Of a stretch of 29,579 nucleotides of DNA, positions 1 through 7,678 are shown piece after piece. The stretch is from the NCBI GenBank assembly GCA_934456295.1, contig CAKSHB010000018.1, forward strand, positions 1-29,579. The letters are read 5' to 3'. This stretch comes from an uncultured Clostridia bacterium (GTDB lineage: Bacteria > Bacillota > Clostridia > UBA1381 > UMGS1253). Every line of letters starts with the position of its first letter. Position 1 is the first letter of the stretch. Below the pieces are notes generated by a model. It had not been told where the DNA came from. It worked only from the letters and a program-made list of their open reading frames with translations, and did not search any database. The position numbers and the translations under genes were made by a program.

Positions 1-892
1 AATATACGAGGCACGTCCGAATGTGACCGTTGACGCGGCAGCGCTGTGCCTGAAATCGTCAAATACAACAATTCTGCGCGGAGGCAGTGAGGCTCTTAAT
101 TCAAATAACGTGCTGACCGAAATAATGCGCAAGGCTGTGGCGGAGGCAGGATTGCCCGAGGACTGCATATGCTTTGTAAGCGATACATCGCACGAAACTG
201 CGGAGCGTATGATGAAGCTGAACGGATATGTCGATGTGCTCATACCGCGCGGCGGTGCGGGGCTTATAAAGGCTGTTGTGCAGAATGCGACTGTGCCTGT
301 AATTGAAACGGGTACGGGAAACTGCCACATATATGTGCACAGCGACTGTGACTTTGATATGGCGCAGAACATAATCATAAACGCAAAGGTCAGCCGTCCG
401 GCGGTATGTAATGCGGCGGAGAGCCTTTTGATTGATGCGGATATTGCGGAAGAGTTTTTGCCGCTTATATATAAGAAGCTTTCGGAGAATGGGGTTGAGG
501 TGCGCGGCTGTGAGAAATGTTTGTCAATTTGTCCCGATATGAATAAGGCGACCGAGGAGGATTTTTACACAGAATATAACGACTATATCATGTCCGTAAA
601 AATTGTCAGCGGAATTGATGAGGCGATTGAGCATATAAATACGCATAACACAAAACACTCAGAGGCGATAGTGACAAACAGCTACAGTGCGTCACAGAAA
701 TTTCTTGACCGTATCGACGCGGCGGCGGTATATGTGAATGCGTCAACAAGGTTCACCGACGGATTTGAGTTCGGATTTGGAGCGGAAATCGGCATAAGCA
801 CGCAGAAAATACATGCCCGCGGCCCCATGGGTTTAAACGAGCTTACAACGATAAAATATATTGTGTACGGCAGCGGACAGGTGCGCGGATAG
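1..892 (+). CDS. proA: Gamma-glutamyl phosphate reductase, 3' part (5' end outside window)
   Basis: Proline biosynthesis enzyme that reduces L-glutamyl 5-phosphate to glutamate 5-semialdehyde with NADPH in the cytoplasm. The reading frame is open from base 2, and the first residues read IYEARPNVTVDAAALCLKSS, the ProA cofactor-domain signature, so the true start lies upstream; the GTG at 23 is an internal valine codon. About 296 residues are present out of roughly 415 usual for the family. The sequence RPAVCNAAES holds the expected catalytic cysteine (codon 407-409). The C-terminal FGFGAEIGISTQKIHARGPMGL block is also typical. proB, its usual partner, would lie outside the window. No clear terminator follows. 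Assignment is secure. Confidence 0.96.
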   Translation, partial: IYEARPNVTVDAAALCLKSSNTTILRGGSEALNSNNVLTEIMRKAVAEAGLPEDCICFVSDTSHETAERMMKLNGYVDVLIPRGGAGLIKAVVQNATVPVIETGTGNCHIYVHSDCDFDMAQNIIINAKVSRPAVCNAAESLLIDADIAEEFLPLIYKKLSENGVEVRGCEKCLSICPDMNKATEEDFYTEYNDYIMSVKIVSGIDEAIEHINTHNTKHSEAIVTNSYSASQKFLDRIDAAAVYVNASTRFTDGFEFGFGAEIGISTQKIHARGPMGLNELTTIKYIVYGSGQVRG

Positions 893-943
893 GAAATATA
901 AAGCCGCAAAAAGGCGAAAAGTTGATATGCGGTGCGCTTTTGC

Positions 944-972
944 TTGCATATTGTCATAATATGTGGTAAAAT
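944..972 (+). promoter_or_regulatory. Putative sigma-A promoter of typA
   Basis: TTGCAT (944-949), a 17-nt spacer and TAAAAT (967-972) sit about 60 nt upstream of the typA start. This suggests typA is transcribed independently of proA. Inferred from consensus similarity only. Confidence 0.5.
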
Positions 973-1032
973 AATAGGGTTAACAATAGGATTAGAGATA
1001 TAAAAAACATAAGACAGAAGGTAGAGGATATT

Positions 1033-2853
1033 TTGGTTAGAGAAGATTTGAGAAATATAGCAATTATAGCACACGTTGACCATGGCAAAACAACGCTTGT
1101 TGACCAGCTTCTGAAACAGGGCGGAGTATACCGCGAAAACCAGGTGGTTGAGGAGCGTGTTATGGACAGCAACGCCCTTGAGCGTGAAAGAGGCATAACG
1201 ATACTGTCAAAAAATGCGGCGGCACATTATAAGGGTGTTAAAATTAACATAGTCGATACGCCGGGGCATGCCGATTTCGGCGGCGAGGTTGAGCGTGTAT
1301 TAAAAATGGTAAACGGCGTAATACTTTTGGTAGATGCCGCAGAAGGCCCTATGCCGCAGACGCGTTTTGTGCTTTCAAAAGCGCTTGCGCTCGGACACAA
1401 GATTATAATTGTAATAAATAAAATAGACCGCCCCGATGCAAGATTAAAAGAGGTGGGCGACGAAGTTCTTGAGCTGCTGCTTGACCTTGATGCAAGCGAC
1501 GACCAGCTTGACAGTCCTATAATATATTGTTCGGGACGCGACGGTACGGCGTCTATGTCGCCGGGTGAGCAGGGCAAGGATTTGACTGTGCTGTTTGATA
1601 CAATCATAGACTATCTGCCGGCGCCCGAGGGCGATGCGGACGGCGATTTTCAGATGCTGATTTCGTCGATTGATTACAGCGAGTATGTCGGCAGAATGGC
1701 AATAGGCAGAATAGAGCGCGGCACGCTCAATGTAAATCAGGAGGTTGCGGTTTCGGACTTTCATGATAAAGACGTATCGGCAAGGGGCAAGATAGGCGCA
1801 ATTTATCAGATAGACGGAACGGGGCGTGTACCTGCGGAAAGTGCAAAAGTCGGCGATATTGTATGTGTATCGGGACTGAGCAACATTACAATCGGAAACA
1901 CAATTACCTCGGTAGATAATCCCGAACCGATAGAATTTGTAAAAATCGGCGAGCCTACGGTTGAGATGACCTTCTCGGTAAATGACAGCCCGTTTGCCGG
2001 TCAGGAGGGTAAATTTGTAACCTCGCGCCAGCTTCGCGACAGACTGTACCGCGAGCTTTTGAAGGACGTTTCGCTCCGTGTGCATGACGGCGAAACAACG
2101 GACAGTTTTGTTGTTTCGGGCAGAGGCGAGATGCATTTGTCTATACTGATTGAAACAATGCGCCGTGAGGGATATGAATTTGCGGTAAGTACGCCGCGCG
2201 TGCTTTTCAAAGAAATTGACGGAAAACTGCATGAGCCTATGGAGCGGCTTTTGGTTGATGTGCCGGAGGAGAGCGTCGGCTCGGTAATGGAAAAAATGGG
2301 TCAGCGCAAGGGCGAACTTGTTTATATGTCGCCCCAGGGTACGCGCATGAGAATTGAGTATAATATACCTGCACGCGGACTTTTCGGCTACAGAAGCGAG
2401 TTTCTGACAGATACGAAGGGTGAAGGAATACTGAATACGATGTTTAATGGCTATCAGCCGTATAAGGGCGATATAACAAGACGTTTCACAGGCTCACTTA
2501 TCGCGTTTGAAACGGGTGAGGCTGTCGGTTACGGACTGTTTAACGCACAGGCGCGCGGCACATTATTTATTGAGCCAGGTACGCCGGTATATGAGGGCAT
2601 GGTTGTCGGAGTGTCGCCGAAAACGGGCGATATTAGCGTAAATGTGTGCAAGAAAAAGCAGATGACAAATACGCGTGCGGCAGGAAGTGATGATGCACTT
2701 CGTCTTATACCTCCGAAAAGGCTGAGCCTTGAAGAGGCGATAGAGTTTTTGGGTGAGGACGAATTGCTTGAGGTCACACCGGAAAATTTCAGACTGCGCA
2801 AACGCATACTGAATAATTCGCTCAGACTTAAAGCACAGAGTAAATTAAAATGA
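1033..2853 (+). CDS. typA: Ribosome-associated translational GTPase TypA/BipA
   Basis: A 606-residue translation-factor GTPase related to EF-G that binds 70S ribosomes and supports ribosome assembly and growth under stress or cold. The P-loop AHVDHGKTT is at residues 13-21, followed by a switch I threonine in RGITILSKN, the G3 motif DTPGHADF and the G4 motif NKID. EF-G-like domains II, III and V and the BipA-specific C-terminal domain follow; length matches the family (about 605-615). The start is a TTG at 1033, preceded by AGAGG at 1023-1027; the N-terminus VREDLRNIAIIAHVDHGK aligns with known TypA proteins, so no later start is plausible. The gene is monocistronic, with its own promoter and a terminator immediately downstream. 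Confidence 0.97.
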   Translation: MVREDLRNIAIIAHVDHGKTTLVDQLLKQGGVYRENQVVEERVMDSNALERERGITILSKNAAAHYKGVKINIVDTPGHADFGGEVERVLKMVNGVILLVDAAEGPMPQTRFVLSKALALGHKIIIVINKIDRPDARLKEVGDEVLELLLDLDASDDQLDSPIIYCSGRDGTASMSPGEQGKDLTVLFDTIIDYLPAPEGDADGDFQMLISSIDYSEYVGRMAIGRIERGTLNVNQEVAVSDFHDKDVSARGKIGAIYQIDGTGRVPAESAKVGDIVCVSGLSNITIGNTITSVDNPEPIEFVKIGEPTVEMTFSVNDSPFAGQEGKFVTSRQLRDRLYRELLKDVSLRVHDGETTDSFVVSGRGEMHLSILIETMRREGYEFAVSTPRVLFKEIDGKLHEPMERLLVDVPEESVGSVMEKMGQRKGELVYMSPQGTRMRIEYNIPARGLFGYRSEFLTDTKGEGILNTMFNGYQPYKGDITRRFTGSLIAFETGEAVGYGLFNAQARGTLFIEPGTPVYEGMVVGVSPKTGDISVNVCKKKQMTNTRAAGSDDALRLIPPKRLSLEEAIEFLGEDELLEVTPENFRLRKRILNNSLRLKAQSKLK

Positions 2854-2876
2854 AAAACGGCTTATGCCGTTTTTTT
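2853..2876 (+). terminator. Intrinsic terminator of typA
   Basis: AAAAACGGC, loop TTAT, GCCGTTTTT followed by further T residues; the hairpin begins at the last base of the typA stop codon. The A-tract on the 5' side could also support termination in the minus direction. Confidence 0.85.
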
Positions 2877-3073
2877 ATGCCGAAAATTGTTTAAGCAATT
2901 GTTGCAGCGATAAAAATTGCCATACAAAAGCATGCAGAGCGGATATTTAATTGATAAAGCTGTTTTTGTTATATTTTAATTATGAAATAATATGCAGACT
3001 GTGCACATATAAATAAACTGTAAAAGCTATTTTGCCGCGAGGCTTTAAAGCTTGCGGCGGAACGGAGTTTGAT

Positions 3074-3949
3074 ATGTGCAGATTTATAATAGTAAAAAAG
3101 CGCACTCTGATAATTTGCCTCATAGCCGCAGTTCTGACAATAACCTGCGGGGTATGCCTTGCGGCGGGGCTGACGGCAAGCTGTGACGAGGAAGCGCCGC
3201 AGCAAGGGGTGCGGCTGCCGATACTGATGTATCACAGCATACTTAAAAATCCCTCCTCTGCGGGAAAATATGTTGTTTCGCCGGACACATTTGAGGCTGA
3301 TATGAAATATCTGAAGGATAACGGCTATACATGTGTTTTGAGCGACGATGTTATAGGTTATGTGAAGAACGGGAAAAAACTGCCCGAAAAGCCGGTCATG
3401 GTCACGCTTGACGACGGGTATCTGAACAATCTGACATATGTTGTGCCGATACTTGAAAAATATGACATGAAGGCGGTAATTTCGATTGTCGGCGAATATA
3501 CTGAGCGCTTTTCGGCACAGGCTGACCATAATCCGAATTATTCACATTTTTCATGGATGGATATAGATGAATGCATAAAATCGGGCAGAGTTGAAATCGG
3601 AAATCATACGTATAATATGCACAAGCAGGATAAGCGGCGCGGCAGCATGAAAAAGCGCAGTGAGAGCAGGGAGCAGTATGAAAAGGCTTTCAGCGAAGAT
3701 GTTATGAAAACACAGCAGCTTTTAAAGCAGCATTGCGGAATAGAGCCGAAAATATTTACGTATCCGTACGGAGCGGTAAGCAACGACTCGCTTGATTTGG
3801 TAAAAAAACTCGGTTTTGAGATGTCTTTGGGGTGCTGTGAGAAAGTGAATGTTATTACACGCAATGAGGAGGACTTATATCAGTTATGCCGTTTTAACAG
3901 ACCGAGCGGTATAAGTACGGAAAAATTTATGGCAAAAATAGAGAAATAG
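3074..3949 (+). CDS. Membrane-anchored polysaccharide deacetylase (NodB-homology, CE4)
   Basis: A 291-residue protein with a cytoplasmic basic N-terminus, one hydrophobic segment (about residues 11-33) and an extracellular NodB domain. LPILMYHSI (48-56) is the conserved N-terminal strand of this deacetylase group; TLDDGY (111-116) carries the metal-binding and catalytic aspartates; NHTYNMH (177-183) supplies the histidines; FTYPYG (228-233) is motif 3. Family knowledge predicts metal-dependent N- or O-deacetylation of peptidoglycan or another cell-surface glycan; the substrate cannot be read from the sequence. The ATG at 3074 is preferred to an in-frame TTG at 3032 because GGAG at 3064-3067 sits 6 nt upstream. 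A weak promoter (TTGATA 2951-2956, TTTAAT 2975-2980) may drive it. Monocistronic, no partner genes. Confidence 0.88.
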   Translation: MCRFIIVKKRTLIICLIAAVLTITCGVCLAAGLTASCDEEAPQQGVRLPILMYHSILKNPSSAGKYVVSPDTFEADMKYLKDNGYTCVLSDDVIGYVKNGKKLPEKPVMVTLDDGYLNNLTYVVPILEKYDMKAVISIVGEYTERFSAQADHNPNYSHFSWMDIDECIKSGRVEIGNHTYNMHKQDKRRGSMKKRSESREQYEKAFSEDVMKTQQLLKQHCGIEPKIFTYPYGAVSNDSLDLVKKLGFEMSLGCCEKVNVITRNEEDLYQLCRFNRPSGISTEKFMAKIEK

Positions 3950-4079
3950 AAATGCTGACAAAAATAATATGATATATGATGAAATTGCGCTGCCTTTTGG
4001 AAAACATTGATTTTTTAAATGGCACGCAGTTTTTTTGTTTGCGGGGCTATTATTTTTTTAAAAAATTTGAAAAAAGGTA

Positions 4080-4108
4080 TTGACATTGCTTATATGCGGT
4101 ATTATAAT
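4080..4108 (+). promoter_or_regulatory. Consensus sigma-A promoter of the metal efflux operon
   Basis: TTGACA (4080-4085), exactly 17 nt, and TATAAT (4103-4108): both hexamers match the consensus perfectly. Such a strong promoter fits a system held off by a repressor and released by metal. Confidence 0.9.
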
Positions 4109-4138
4109 AAACATATGAACAATAACTCATATGTTTAT
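4107..4138 (+). promoter_or_regulatory. ArsR/SmtB-type operator (12-8-12 perfect inverted repeat)
   Basis: Left arm ATAAACATATGA (4107-4118) and right arm TCATATGTTTAT (4127-4138) are exact reverse complements around an 8-nt centre. The internal ATATGAACA text resembles operators of the SmtB/CzrA/CadC group. The element overlaps the end of the -10 and the start site, so bound repressor would block RNA polymerase. Autoregulation by the downstream gene is inferred. Confidence 0.85.
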
Positions 4139-4154
4139 ATGAAGAGGTGATAAA

Positions 4155-4607
4155 ATGTTTAAGAAGGATAAAATATCCGAAAACGATAAAATGCCTGAAA
4201 AAAATAAAAATTTTGAAAAAGACGCTGTACAGCCAAATGACGGGCAGACGGAAGAAACAGCGGAGAAAAACGGCTCCGAGAGCTGTATGCATGATGAAAA
4301 AGTATCAAATCTGAAGGACGGTATGCCCGATGAGGAGATATTATATGATTTGGCAGAGCTGTATAAGGTTTTCGGCGATTCGACGCGTATAAAAATTCTG
4401 TATGTGCTTTTTGAGAGTGAGATGTGCGTTCAGGATATATCAAATCTGCTGTGTATGACGCAGAGCGCAATATCGCATCAGCTCAGAGTGCTGAAAAATT
4501 CAAAGCTTGTCAGATACAGGCGCGACGGCAAAACGATAATGTACTCGCTTGCAGATTCGCATGTACGCTCAATACTTGACCAGGGACTTGAACATATAGC
4601 CGAATAA
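4155..4607 (+). CDS. ArsR/SmtB-family metal-sensing transcriptional repressor (CadC/CzrA-like)
   Basis: A 150-residue winged-helix repressor. Residues 1-55 are a highly charged, probably disordered extension with a Cys-Met-His (44-46). The DNA-binding core spans about 62-132, with recognition-helix text MTQSAISHQLRVLKN. The C-terminal helix has D134-x-H136 and H147-x2-E150, the exact spacing of the alpha-5 zinc site of SmtB/CzrA, with E150 as the last residue. Cys91 lies where CadC has the first cysteine of its ELCVCD motif, but the second is replaced (EMCVQD), so a full CadC-type soft-metal site is doubtful. Zinc (also Co or Cd) sensing is therefore likelier than arsenic. AGAGGTG ends 5 nt before the ATG. 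First gene of the operon, right behind its operator. Confidence 0.92.
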   Translation: MFKKDKISENDKMPEKNKNFEKDAVQPNDGQTEETAEKNGSESCMHDEKVSNLKDGMPDEEILYDLAELYKVFGDSTRIKILYVLFESEMCVQDISNLLCMTQSAISHQLRVLKNSKLVRYRRDGKTIMYSLADSHVRSILDQGLEHIAE

Positions 4608-4662
4608 AAATAAATTTATAAAAAATTATAATAAACGCAAAATGCGAAAGGAGAAGTTTTCT

Positions 4663-4881
4663 ATGAAAAAATCATACATACTTCAGGATTTGGACTGTGC
4701 GGTATGCGCAGCAAAAATCGAAAAGGCGGTTTCGGAGATTGAGGGTGTTGACGCTGTGAGCGTGAGCTTTATGGCGCAGAAGATGACGATTGACGCTTCT
4801 GAGGATAAACATGCGGACATAATCAAGCAGGCAAAGAAGCTTATAAAGAAGATTGAGCCCGATTGCAGCCTTATAGTATAA
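4663..4881 (+). CDS. Stand-alone HMA-domain metal-binding protein
   Basis: A 72-residue cytosolic protein consisting of one ferredoxin-like heavy-metal-associated domain. The metal loop reads LDCAVCAAKIE, with Cys12 and Cys15 forming CxxC. In CadA/ZntA ATPases a very similar DLDCAxCAxKIE domain is normally fused at the N-terminus; here it is a separate gene directly before an ATPase that lacks it. It probably hands metal to the ATPase or buffers it. The start at 4663 is chosen over an ATG at 4642 because AAAGGAG (4647-4653) would lie inside the longer form and is well spaced (9 nt) for 4663. It lies 55 nt after the repressor gene and 40 nt before the ATPase gene. Confidence 0.9.
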   Translation: MKKSYILQDLDCAVCAAKIEKAVSEIEGVDAVSVSFMAQKMTIDASEDKHADIIKQAKKLIKKIEPDCSLIV

Positions 4882-4921
4882 AGGGACTTTATAAAAGAAC
4901 TTTGCGGAAGGAGAATGGCTT

Positions 4922-6763
4922 ATGACAAAACGTCAGAAAATTGTTGCCGTACGTGTAGGTATAGCATTGCTGCTTTTGGCATCAGCTCTCGGACTTATTC
5001 AAAACGAATATGTAAAAGGAGCGTTCTTGCTTGCGGCATATATAATATCGGGCTATGACATATTATGGAAAGCAGTCCGCAACATACTGCGCGGACAGGT
5101 TTTTGATGAGAATTTTCTGATGGCAATCGCGACTGTCGGTGCAATTGCCATAGGCGATTATGCCGAGGGCGTTGCCGTAATGGTGTTTTACCAGGTAGGC
5201 GAGTTGTTCAACGGTGTTGCGGTAAATAAATCACGCAAATCGATTGCGGCGCTTATGGCTATACGCCCCGATTATGCAACGCTTATTACAGCCGAAGGGG
5301 AAAAGCGCGTGCCGCCCGATGAGGTTGAAATCGGAAGCGAAATTCTGATAAATCCGGGAGAAAAAATACCTCTTGACGGAATTGTTGTGTCGGGATGTTC
5401 GAGTATAGACACTGCGGCAATATCGGGCGAGTCGATGCCGCGCGATGTGTTTGAGGGCGACAGTGTTGTCAGCGGCTGCGTAAACATGAACGGCGTCCTT
5501 AAGGTCAGAACAACTAAAGTTTTCGGCGAATCGACCGTATGCAAAATACTTGATATGGTTGAAAATGCAACGGCGAAAAAAGCGCGTGCGGAAAACTTTA
5601 TCACAAAGTTTGCGCGCTATTATACGCCCGCTGTTGTTATCGGTGCGGCTGTGATTGCGTTTGTTATGCCTCTGATTATGCCGGAAATCGGTTTTTTGGA
5701 ATGGGTAAACCGTGCGCTTGTATTTTTGGTTGTATCGTGCCCGTGTGCGCTTGTTATTTCAATACCGCTCGGATTTTTCGGCGGCATAGGCGGTGCATCA
5801 AAGAAGGGCATACTTATAAAAGGGTCGAATTATGTTGAGGCTGCAGCACAGATAAAAACGGTTGTGTTTGACAAAACCGGCACACTTACAAAAGGAAGCT
5901 TCAAGGTTACGGAAATTACGCCGTTTGAGTCTGATGAAGATGAGCTTTTGAAATTTTCCGCATATGCACAGTGCCGTTCGTCACATCCGATTGCGCTTTC
6001 GCTGCTTGAGGCATACGGCAAAGAAGTGGATAAAGACAAAGCCGGCGAATATGAGCAGATAAGCGGCTTGGGTGTGCGCGTGCGTTTTGACGGCGATGAA
6101 ATTCTTTGCGGAAATAAGCGCCTCATGGACAAAAACGGCATGTCGGCGCCCGAATTTGAGGGCGCGGGAACTGTTGTGTATACGGCGGTGAACGGGCGCT
6201 GTATCGGCAGAATTGTGATATCCGATACAGTTAAAGACGGCGCAAAAAAGGCTATTGACGAGCTGCATGCATGCGGAGTAAAAAATATCGTTATGCTTAC
6301 GGGCGACGGCGAGCGTGCTGCCCAGAGCGTTGCGAAAGAACTTGCGATAGATGAGGTTCATGCATCGCTGCTGCCTACGGATAAGGTGAATGAGTTTGAG
6401 AAAATACTGGCTCATAAAGGCAAAAAGGGAACTGTTGCATTTGTGGGCGACGGTGTAAACGATGCTCCCGTGCTTGCACGTGCAGATGTCGGAATTGCCA
6501 TGGGTGCGATGGGTTCAGACGCCGCAATTGAGGCATGTGATATAGTTATAATGAATGATGATTTGGAAAAACTGTCGCAGACGGTTAAAATCAGCAGAAA
6601 AACGATTTCAATTGTGCGTCAGAACATAGTAATTGCTCTTGCGGTGAAGGCGGCAGTACTGATACTCGGCGCATTCGGACTCTCAAATATGTGGGCGGCA
6701 GTATTTGCTGATGTGGGAGTGGCGGTTATAGCGATTTTAAACTCAATCCGCACGATGAGGTAA
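4922..6763 (+). CDS. cadA: Heavy-metal translocating P1B-type ATPase (Zn/Cd/Pb exporter, CadA/ZntA type)
   Basis: A 613-residue inner-membrane pump exporting soft divalent cations with ATP. Motifs in order: SGES in the actuator domain, SCPCALVIS in the transport helix (CPC at 273-275), DKTGTLT with the phosphorylated Asp317, the P1B-specific Ser-His-Pro at 354-356, LTGDGERAA, and GDGVND at 509-514. The last membrane segments carry AVKAAV and FADVGVAV, whose Lys and Asp match the conserved pair of Zn/Cd/Pb (P1B-2) pumps rather than copper pumps, which have other signatures there. It begins directly with a membrane segment, without an N-terminal HMA domain; that domain is encoded by the preceding gene. 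AAGGAG (4908-4913) supports the ATG at 4922. Expression is predicted to follow the operon repressor. Confidence 0.94.
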   Translation: MTKRQKIVAVRVGIALLLLASALGLIQNEYVKGAFLLAAYIISGYDILWKAVRNILRGQVFDENFLMAIATVGAIAIGDYAEGVAVMVFYQVGELFNGVAVNKSRKSIAALMAIRPDYATLITAEGEKRVPPDEVEIGSEILINPGEKIPLDGIVVSGCSSIDTAAISGESMPRDVFEGDSVVSGCVNMNGVLKVRTTKVFGESTVCKILDMVENATAKKARAENFITKFARYYTPAVVIGAAVIAFVMPLIMPEIGFLEWVNRALVFLVVSCPCALVISIPLGFFGGIGGASKKGILIKGSNYVEAAAQIKTVVFDKTGTLTKGSFKVTEITPFESDEDELLKFSAYAQCRSSHPIALSLLEAYGKEVDKDKAGEYEQISGLGVRVRFDGDEILCGNKRLMDKNGMSAPEFEGAGTVVYTAVNGRCIGRIVISDTVKDGAKKAIDELHACGVKNIVMLTGDGERAAQSVAKELAIDEVHASLLPTDKVNEFEKILAHKGKKGTVAFVGDGVNDAPVLARADVGIAMGAMGSDAAIEACDIVIMNDDLEKLSQTVKISRKTISIVRQNIVIALAVKAAVLILGAFGLSNMWAAVFADVGVAVIAILNSIRTMR

Positions 6764-6794
6764 AAACGGATAATATTATGTTTATAAACAACAG

Positions 6795-6839
6795 TGCGCG
6801 GAAACAGACATGCGAAAATCTGTTTCTGCGCATTTTTTT
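6795..6839 (+). terminator. Intrinsic terminator of the metal operon
   Basis: A 14-bp stem (6795-6808 with 6819-6832, one G-T wobble), a 10-nt loop and seven T residues (6833-6839), starting 31 nt after the ATPase stop codon. Confidence 0.92.
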
Positions 6840-6860
6840 ATGTATTTTATAAAAATACTG

Positions 6861-6889
6861 TTGATTTTTGTGCCGATATAGGTTAAAAT
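6861..6889 (+). promoter_or_regulatory. Putative promoter for the small secreted protein gene
   Basis: TTGATT (6861-6866), a 17-nt spacer and TAAAAT (6884-6889). This implies a leader of about 165 nt before the next gene; I see no recognisable riboswitch in that leader. Confidence 0.45.
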
Positions 6890-7061
6890 ATACATAAGCA
6901 GATGTTATATGTACATGTTGACGTGAGAGCTTATGTCGGTTTTCGGCAAGGTTAAAGCGCTGCTAAAATGATGTTGTGCAAAAAACTCCTTTATTTGCGC
7001 TGAGGGAGGTTTGATTTTATTACTATTTACGCTGGAGCGCAGCGGCAGAATGGAGATTTTT

Positions 7062-7454
7062 ATGAAAAAGCGAATAATTTGTATGTTGGTCGGTGCTGTT
7101 ATAATGTGTATGTGTTTTGTAAATGCGTATGCATTTGACTATGATTATAAGATAGGCGACATGAAAATTACATCAGACAGTATAAGCGTTGATGTTGAGA
7201 AATTATCGAATTCTTCCGACGCGGCTGTATTATGTGTTGCCATGTATGACGAGTATAACACGCTTCTGGACGTAGAGGGCAAAATACTTTCTATGGAGAA
7301 TGGAAAAAAAGAAACGGTTTCGGTCGAACTTTCGGCAAATTCTGCGGTGACGGTTAAGGCATTTGTGCTTGGTGACAAGATAATGCCGAAAAGCAATTTG
7401 AAAAGCAGAACAACGAGTATTGAAGGCGAGATAGAGTATGGCGGAGATGCATAA
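7062..7454 (+). CDS. Small secreted protein of unknown function
   Basis: A 130-residue protein with a clear signal peptide (basic MKKR, hydrophobic core to about residue 20, AYA before FDYDYK). The mature part of about 105 residues looks all-beta: it has a VLCVAMYDEYNTLLDVEG strand pair and a VKAFVLGDKIMPKSNL ending. That pattern resembles a short immunoglobulin-like module often seen on clostridial surface proteins, where it follows larger catalytic or SLH domains; here it stands alone. I do not recognise a specific family. ATG 7062 is preferred over upstream in-frame starts because GGAG at 7052-7055 is spaced 6 nt from it. It is flanked by terminators on both sides, hence monocistronic. Confidence 0.75.
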   Translation: MKKRIICMLVGAVIMCMCFVNAYAFDYDYKIGDMKITSDSISVDVEKLSNSSDAAVLCVAMYDEYNTLLDVEGKILSMENGKKETVSVELSANSAVTVKAFVLGDKIMPKSNLKSRTTSIEGEIEYGGDA

Positions 7455-7484
7455 AGTATATATTTAAAATATGTATGCCGACTT

Positions 7485-7515
7485 TCCCGCGCATAAAAAA
7501 TGTGCGGGACTTTTT
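7485..7515 (+). terminator. Intrinsic terminator after the small secreted protein gene
   Basis: TCCCGCGCA (7485-7493) pairs with TGTGCGGGA (7501-7509) with one wobble, followed by five T residues at 7511-7515. Confidence 0.8.
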
Positions 7516-7540
7516 GTGCAAAATTTTTTAAAAATAAGTA

Positions 7541-7569
7541 TTGCAATATAAAAGCAGCAGTGTTATAAT
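7541..7569 (+). promoter_or_regulatory. Sigma-A promoter of nrdD-nrdG-dut
   Basis: TTGCAA (7541-7546), 17 nt and a perfect TATAAT (7564-7569), about 110 nt upstream of the nrdD start. Confidence 0.75.
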
Positions 7570-7615
7570 ACAAAATATAGTGTGTTTGATACAGATGCAT
7601 GACTATATGTGGTTT
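7570..7615 (+). promoter_or_regulatory. Candidate tandem NrdR boxes
   Basis: The 16-mer at 7570-7585 (acaaaatatagtgtgt) matches the NrdR consensus acaCwAtATaTwGtgt at 14 of 16 positions by my alignment. A second, weaker copy at 7600-7615 contains CTATATGTGG and matches 11 of 16. The two starts are 30 nt apart, close to the roughly 31-nt (three helical turns) arrangement known for NrdR box pairs. The first box abuts the -10, so NrdR binding would repress. nrdR itself is not in the window. Confidence 0.6.
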
Positions 7616-7633
7616 GTTTAAAGGGGATAATAA

Positions 7634-7678
7634 CTGTTTGCGAAACAGCGGTAAATATTGTAAAGAGGGGAAACAGCG
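7634..7678 (+). other. Leader hairpin and direct repeat before the nrdD start codon
   Basis: CTGTTT (7634-7639) can pair with AAACAG at 7643-7648 as a small hairpin. The 9-mer gaaacagcg occurs at 7642-7650 and again at 7670-7678, immediately before the ATG, so the same CTGTTT arm could instead pair beside the start codon and cover the AGAGGGG ribosome site (7664-7670). A translational role is inference. Confidence 0.3.

Noticed and set aside
1444..2232. Long open frame antisense to typA (262 codons, minus strand)
   Set aside because: It lies wholly inside the highly conserved typA gene, has no ribosome site, and its translation shows no domain; it is a codon-usage shadow.
3950..4079. Terminator after the polysaccharide deacetylase gene (CTGC near 3989, GCAG before a T run at 4027-4037)
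   Set aside because: Only four consecutive pairs form with a long loop, too weak to call.
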